Position numbers and translations under genes: made by a program | DNA from: Chersky-840 sp035532735 | GTDB lineage: Bacteria; Actinomycetota; Acidimicrobiia; Acidimicrobiales; UBA8190 | Length of the DNA: 64,000 nucleotides | NCBI GenBank assembly: GCA_035532735.1 | Contig: DATKQM010000013.1 | Span: 62,001 to 126,000 of the forward strand | Reading direction: 5' to 3' | In this document: positions 60,650-64,000 of the stretch, piece after piece | Position numbering within the stretch: position 1 is the stretch's first letter | Layout of the letters: each line of letters begins with the position of its first letter | Notes under the pieces: generated by a model | Told to the model about the DNA's origin: nothing | Seen by the model: only the letters and a program-made list of their open reading frames with translations | Databases searched by the model: none

Positions 60650-61723
60650 CTAGCGCAAGAGATGAATATGTGAGCTGTCCGGTACGCCGGCGACGGAGGG
60701 GCGGGCCTCGTCGGGCCCGTCGGCGGCGAGCAGGATCTGGCGCCGGTCGAGCACCTCGGCCACGAACTCGCGACCGCGGGGGAGGTGTCGGAGGATGTCG
60801 GCCTGACCCTGGGGGCGCGGCAGCATCCATGAGTGGCCGCCGGGGACCCACACGACGTCGATCCCGGTGAGCTCGGCGAATTCGCGAGCCGTGTCGGGAC
60901 TGACGATGCGGTCGAAGCAACCCCAGACCGGGAGGATGGGCACGCCGCCGGCGACGATCCGCTCGACCTCGGGGCGCAGGTCCATAGCCATGAGCATCGA
61001 ACCCACGGGCAGGGTCCGGCCCATGGACCGAATGTTGCGATGGGCATCGGGCCACAAGCCGCGCAGGGTCGACGCCAACCGGCGCCCGACGAAGAGGTCG
61101 GGTGTGTCGAGGACGGCCGCCACGAGAAGGTCGGCTACGCCGGCCATGTCGGGAAGCACGGGCGACAGCACCGACACGAGCACTCCACGCCGATGCTTCC
61201 AACCCGGGGTGGCGGCGCCGTCGCGATAGATGATGCCGAGCACCCTCTCGGGATGGTCATCGGCGAACTGGACCGCCACCGCCCCACCCATGGAGTGTCC
61301 GAGCAGCACGGCCCGCCGGGCCCCGACCTCGTCGAGCAGATGGCCGACCACGTCCGCGATCTCGCCGATGGTGACCCGCTCCCACGGCAGTGGGTCACTG
61401 CCGGCGAATCCGGGCAGGCTGGGATTGAGCACCCGCCAGCCGAGCGCTTCGGCCAGGTTGCTGCTCTCGCGCCAGTACATCCCGCCGCCGGCGAAGTAGC
61501 CGTGGAGGTTGACGGCCCAGATGGGCTCGCTCCCCGGTCCTTCGGGCCCGTACGCGTCGGTGTTGTCCGACATGGCGTAACGGACCCGTCGGCCGTCGAC
61601 GACGAGCTTGTGGGGGATCATCCGCACCGAACGTCGTGACCCCAGGGCGGGGCCCGGGACGGGCGCGGGCGCGGCCCGGTCCCGATCGGTGTGACGACGC
61701 GAAGGAAGCGCGGAAGCTTGCAT
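60650..61723 (-). CDS. Alpha/beta-hydrolase
   Basis: A hydrolase with the nucleophile elbow AVLLGHSMGGAVAVQFADDH (GxSxG), an oxyanion loop near VNLHGYFAGGG, an acid in WGCFDRIVSPD and a late histidine in VPGGHSWMLP. The predicted 357 residues include a proline-arginine rich first 34 that may be non-coding; the ATG at 61621 (MIPHKLVVDG) is the alternative start. Substrate unknown. It ends 31 bp before operator site 2, on the same strand as the dehydrogenase. Confidence 0.84.
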   Translation of the reverse strand: MQASALPSRRHTDRDRAAPAPVPGPALGSRRSVRMIPHKLVVDGRRVRYAMSDNTDAYGPEGPGSEPIWAVNLHGYFAGGGMYWRESSNLAEALGWRVLNPSLPGFAGSDPLPWERVTIGEIADVVGHLLDEVGARRAVLLGHSMGGAVAVQFADDHPERVLGIIYRDGAATPGWKHRRGVLVSVLSPVLPDMAGVADLLVAAVLDTPDLFVGRRLASTLRGLWPDAHRNIRSMGRTLPVGSMLMAMDLRPEVERIVAGGVPILPVWGCFDRIVSPDTAREFAELTGIDVVWVPGGHSWMLPRPQGQADILRHLPRGREFVAEVLDRRQILLAADGPDEARPSVAGVPDSSHIHLLR

Positions 61724-61852
61724 GGCGACTGCGACGACCCTATCTCAGACCGGCCGACAACCCGCGGTACGTGGTCTATCGGGCACACACCGTCATGCGG
61801 ATGTCTCAGGCCTCCGGCGCACGTCGGCGCCGGGCACCTAGCCTCGGCATTC

Positions 61853-64000
61853 GTGTCCCCGCCCAGCTCACGGTTGCGACGCGCCGCCACCCAGGCCCGG
61901 GTCACCGCCCACGCCGTCCATCACCTCGGACTCCCCACGGTGGGCCTGATCCTGGCCAACTCGGCGCGACGGCAATTCCAACGGACCGGGTCGGGGCCTT
62001 CCCCGCGTCGTGACGCGCCTTCTGTGTCACCGGGTCGCCTCCAGCGCGTCGAGGTCTGGAGCCCCCTACCGGGCACGGCCCAATTCCACTTCGAACGGGC
62101 CCGGCTCGAGGTGTCCTTCCTTGCCGACGACACGGTGCGCGTGTCGTGGGGTCCGGGCCCCGAGCCGGTCCCCTATGCCATCGCCGGGGACATCGCCGGC
62201 CCGGTCCCGGTGGTCCAGGCTCATCCCATCGACGTCCTCCGCGCCGATGGCGCCTGGGTCCTTCGAAGCGTTGCGCTCGAGATCACGGTGTCTCCCGACG
62301 GAACCCTCCGCACGGCACGATCCGGCGGCACCCTGCTGCGTTCCGAGTCGGCCCCGGCCCGGCGGGGCGCGGCGTGGGAGCAGTCCTTCTCCATGCGCGC
62401 CGGCGAGCGGATGTGCGGGCTCGGTGAACAGGCCCTGGCCATCGACCGGCGCGGCGCCACGGTCACCTTGTGGAACACCGACCCGGGTGGTTCCTGGGGC
62501 CCGGGGAAGGGCCCGCTCTATCTCGGCATCCCGGTCGTCGTCTCCACCCACGACGACGGTGACGTCCTCTCCTTCTACGAGAACTCGACGCGCGCCACCT
62601 TCGATTTCGGTCAGCAACCCTCCGACGCCGGCAAATCGGGAACGGCCACAGTGCGCTTTGCCGGTGGTGTGCTGCGTCGGTATCTGATCACCGGCGATGT
62701 CCCGCACCTCGTCGACCGCTACACCGAGCTCACCGGACGCCCCGCACTGGCGCCGCGCTGGGCTCTCGGGTATCACCAGAGTCGTTGGGGATACCGCAAC
62801 GATGCCGACGTGCGTGCCATCACCGACGGCTTTGCGAACCTCGGCCTCCCCCTGAGTGCGGTCCACCTCGACATCGACTACATGCGCGGCTTCCGGGTCT
62901 TCACGGTCGATCCTGACAAGTTCCCCGATCTCGGTGCTCTGACGACAGAGGTGGCTGCTGTTGGAACCCGCCTGGTGACGATCGTCGACGCCGGTGTGAA
63001 GATCGACCCCGACTACGACGTCTTCTGTGAGGGCCGCGATCAGCATCGCTTCTGCACCGATGCCCATGGGCATCTTGCCGAAGGAGTCGTCTGGCCCGGT
63101 CGGAGCGCCTTCCCCGACTTCACCGACCCCGGCACCCGGTCGTGGTGGGCGGGGAAGTACCGCACCCTGACCGACGCCGGTGTGGCGGGGATCTGGCACG
63201 ACATGAACGAGCCGACGTCGATCGCGTTGCTCGGCGACCCGACGCTTCCTATATCCACCCGCCATCACTTCGACGGACGGGGCGGCGACCACGCCGAGGG
63301 CCACAACCTCTACGGGTTGCTCATGAACCGGGCCGGCTACGAGGGCTTGCAGCGCGCGGTGCCGGACCGGCGGCCGTTCATCGTGTCGCGCTCGGGCTGG
63401 GCATCCATGCAGCGGTGGGCCTGGAACTGGACCGGGGACGTCGCTTCGACGTGGGAGTCGATGCGCCAACAGGTGGCCACCGTGATCGGGCTCGGGCTGT
63501 CGGGAGTCCCGTACTCGGGATCGGACATCGGCGGCTTCAGTGGCATCCCCGATGACGAGCTCTACCTCCGCTGGTTGCAGATGAGCGTGTTCATGCCCTA
63601 TTGCCGCACCCACTCGGTGCGCGGCGTCCCGCCCCGGGAGCCCTGGTGCTTCGCCGAGCCCACCCGACAACTGGTGGCGGCCTGGATCCGGTTCCGTTAC
63701 CGGCTGCTGCCCTATCTCTACACCTTGGCCCATCAGGCTTCTGAAACCGGCGCCCCCCTGATCCGGCCGTTGTGGTGGTCGGGCGGTGACTCCGACACCG
63801 ACGACGCCTTTCTTCTGGGTGACGCTCTGCTGGTGGCGCCGGTCACCGAGGCCGGTGGCCGCCGGCCCGCAGTGCCGCTTCCGTCAGGGCGATGGACGAG
63901 CATTTGGGCCGGTGACGGTGACGGTGTCGGTGAGGGTGACGGTGTCGGTGAGGGCAACGACCAGGTTTCGGTGCTGACCCCGTTGGACCGGATCCCCGTG
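61853..64000 (+). CDS. GH31-family alpha-glucosidase/xylosidase-like protein (3' end outside window)
   Basis: The frame is open from GTG 61853 to the right edge, 716 codons without a stop. It has the N-terminal beta-sandwich domain (GMxCGLGEQAL-like segment MRAGERMCGLGEQALAIDRR), then the (beta/alpha)8 barrel with WALGYHQSRWGYRNDADVRA, the catalytic nucleophile Asp450 in GIWHDMNEPTSIALLGD, and RSGWASMQRWAWNWTGDV with SGSDIGGFSGIPDDELYLRW. These are GH31 hallmarks. The exact glycoside is not predictable. The start lacks a good ribosome binding site, so an alternative start is possible. Confidence 0.9.
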   Translation, partial: MSPPSSRLRRAATQARVTAHAVHHLGLPTVGLILANSARRQFQRTGSGPSPRRDAPSVSPGRLQRVEVWSPLPGTAQFHFERARLEVSFLADDTVRVSWGPGPEPVPYAIAGDIAGPVPVVQAHPIDVLRADGAWVLRSVALEITVSPDGTLRTARSGGTLLRSESAPARRGAAWEQSFSMRAGERMCGLGEQALAIDRRGATVTLWNTDPGGSWGPGKGPLYLGIPVVVSTHDDGDVLSFYENSTRATFDFGQQPSDAGKSGTATVRFAGGVLRRYLITGDVPHLVDRYTELTGRPALAPRWALGYHQSRWGYRNDADVRAITDGFANLGLPLSAVHLDIDYMRGFRVFTVDPDKFPDLGALTTEVAAVGTRLVTIVDAGVKIDPDYDVFCEGRDQHRFCTDAHGHLAEGVVWPGRSAFPDFTDPGTRSWWAGKYRTLTDAGVAGIWHDMNEPTSIALLGDPTLPISTRHHFDGRGGDHAEGHNLYGLLMNRAGYEGLQRAVPDRRPFIVSRSGWASMQRWAWNWTGDVASTWESMRQQVATVIGLGLSGVPYSGSDIGGFSGIPDDELYLRWLQMSVFMPYCRTHSVRGVPPREPWCFAEPTRQLVAAWIRFRYRLLPYLYTLAHQASETGAPLIRPLWWSGGDSDTDDAFLLGDALLVAPVTEAGGRRPAVPLPSGRWTSIWAGDGDGVGEGDGVGEGNDQVSVLTPLDRIPV
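63917..63952 (+). repeat. 18-bp tandem repeat inside the GH31 gene
   Basis: Two exact copies of ggtgacggtgtcggtgag follow an extra ggtgac at 63911. They encode Gly-Asp-Gly-Val-Gly-Glu twice within the C-terminal beta domain. The repeat keeps the frame. Confidence 0.85.

Overview
The window is high-GC DNA with densely packed, often 1-8 bp overlapping genes, frequent GTG/TTG starts, and an actinobacterial respiratory gene set: ctaE-qcrCAB with a diheme QcrC, a three-helix Rieske protein, a CtaF subunit IV and a lipoprotein CtaC. An F420-type oxidoreductase, a HelD RNA polymerase-recycling helicase, DUF2510 and an MptB-like mannosyltransferase point the same way. The best guess is an aerobic member of the Actinomycetota, possibly class Acidimicrobiia. 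The class is an inference; the phylum is well supported.

Layout. Positions 1-13427 hold a NADH:quinone oxidoreductase (complex I) operon on the + strand, from the 3' part of nuoD through nuoN. An EAL-domain protein follows (13528-14676). A minus-strand block (14699-20637) carries two membrane PH-domain proteins, a GNAT acetyltransferase and a large MprF-like membrane protein with a degenerate phosphoesterase-like head and a tandem-repeat tail. Acetyl-CoA synthetase, a HAD-like protein and an LLM-family oxidoreductase run on the + strand (20820-24282). Next is an accessory stretch (24379-33297): secreted proteins of unknown role, a histidine kinase with two response regulators, a frameshifted gene relic and a beta-helix lipoprotein. 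An epimerase (+) and a tight minus-strand hemE-hemH-hemY-lnt operon follow, with helD divergent from hemE.

Positions 42224-46219 encode cytochrome oxidase subunit III and the bc1 complex. A GNAT protein, a DUF3052-like fragment, an SCP2/PhyH fusion and a mannosyltransferase separate these from the convergent ctaCDF genes (49733-52743). A metallo-beta-lactamase protein, a membrane protein without a normal start codon, TatA and a CopD-like protein follow on the minus strand. Positions 55539-61723 are an acyl-CoA metabolism region (enoyl-CoA hydratase, thiolase-like protein, TetR regulator, PaaI-type thioesterase, acyl-CoA dehydrogenase, alpha/beta hydrolase). A GH31 glycosidase runs off the right edge.

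How the genes work together. Complex I, bc1 and the aa3-type oxidase form one electron-transfer chain from NADH to oxygen, and the heme genes supply their cofactors. In the acyl-CoA region nearly the same 18-bp dyad lies just upstream of the TetR gene and just upstream of the acyl-CoA dehydrogenase, so the TetR protein probably controls both its own transcript (with the thiolase-like gene) and the dehydrogenase-thioesterase pair. I see no CRISPR array, rRNA, tRNA, prophage or insertion sequence. No clearly new multi-gene system stands out. The most unusual points are the shared operator, an Lnt with serine in place of the catalytic cysteine, and the MprF-like fusion protein.
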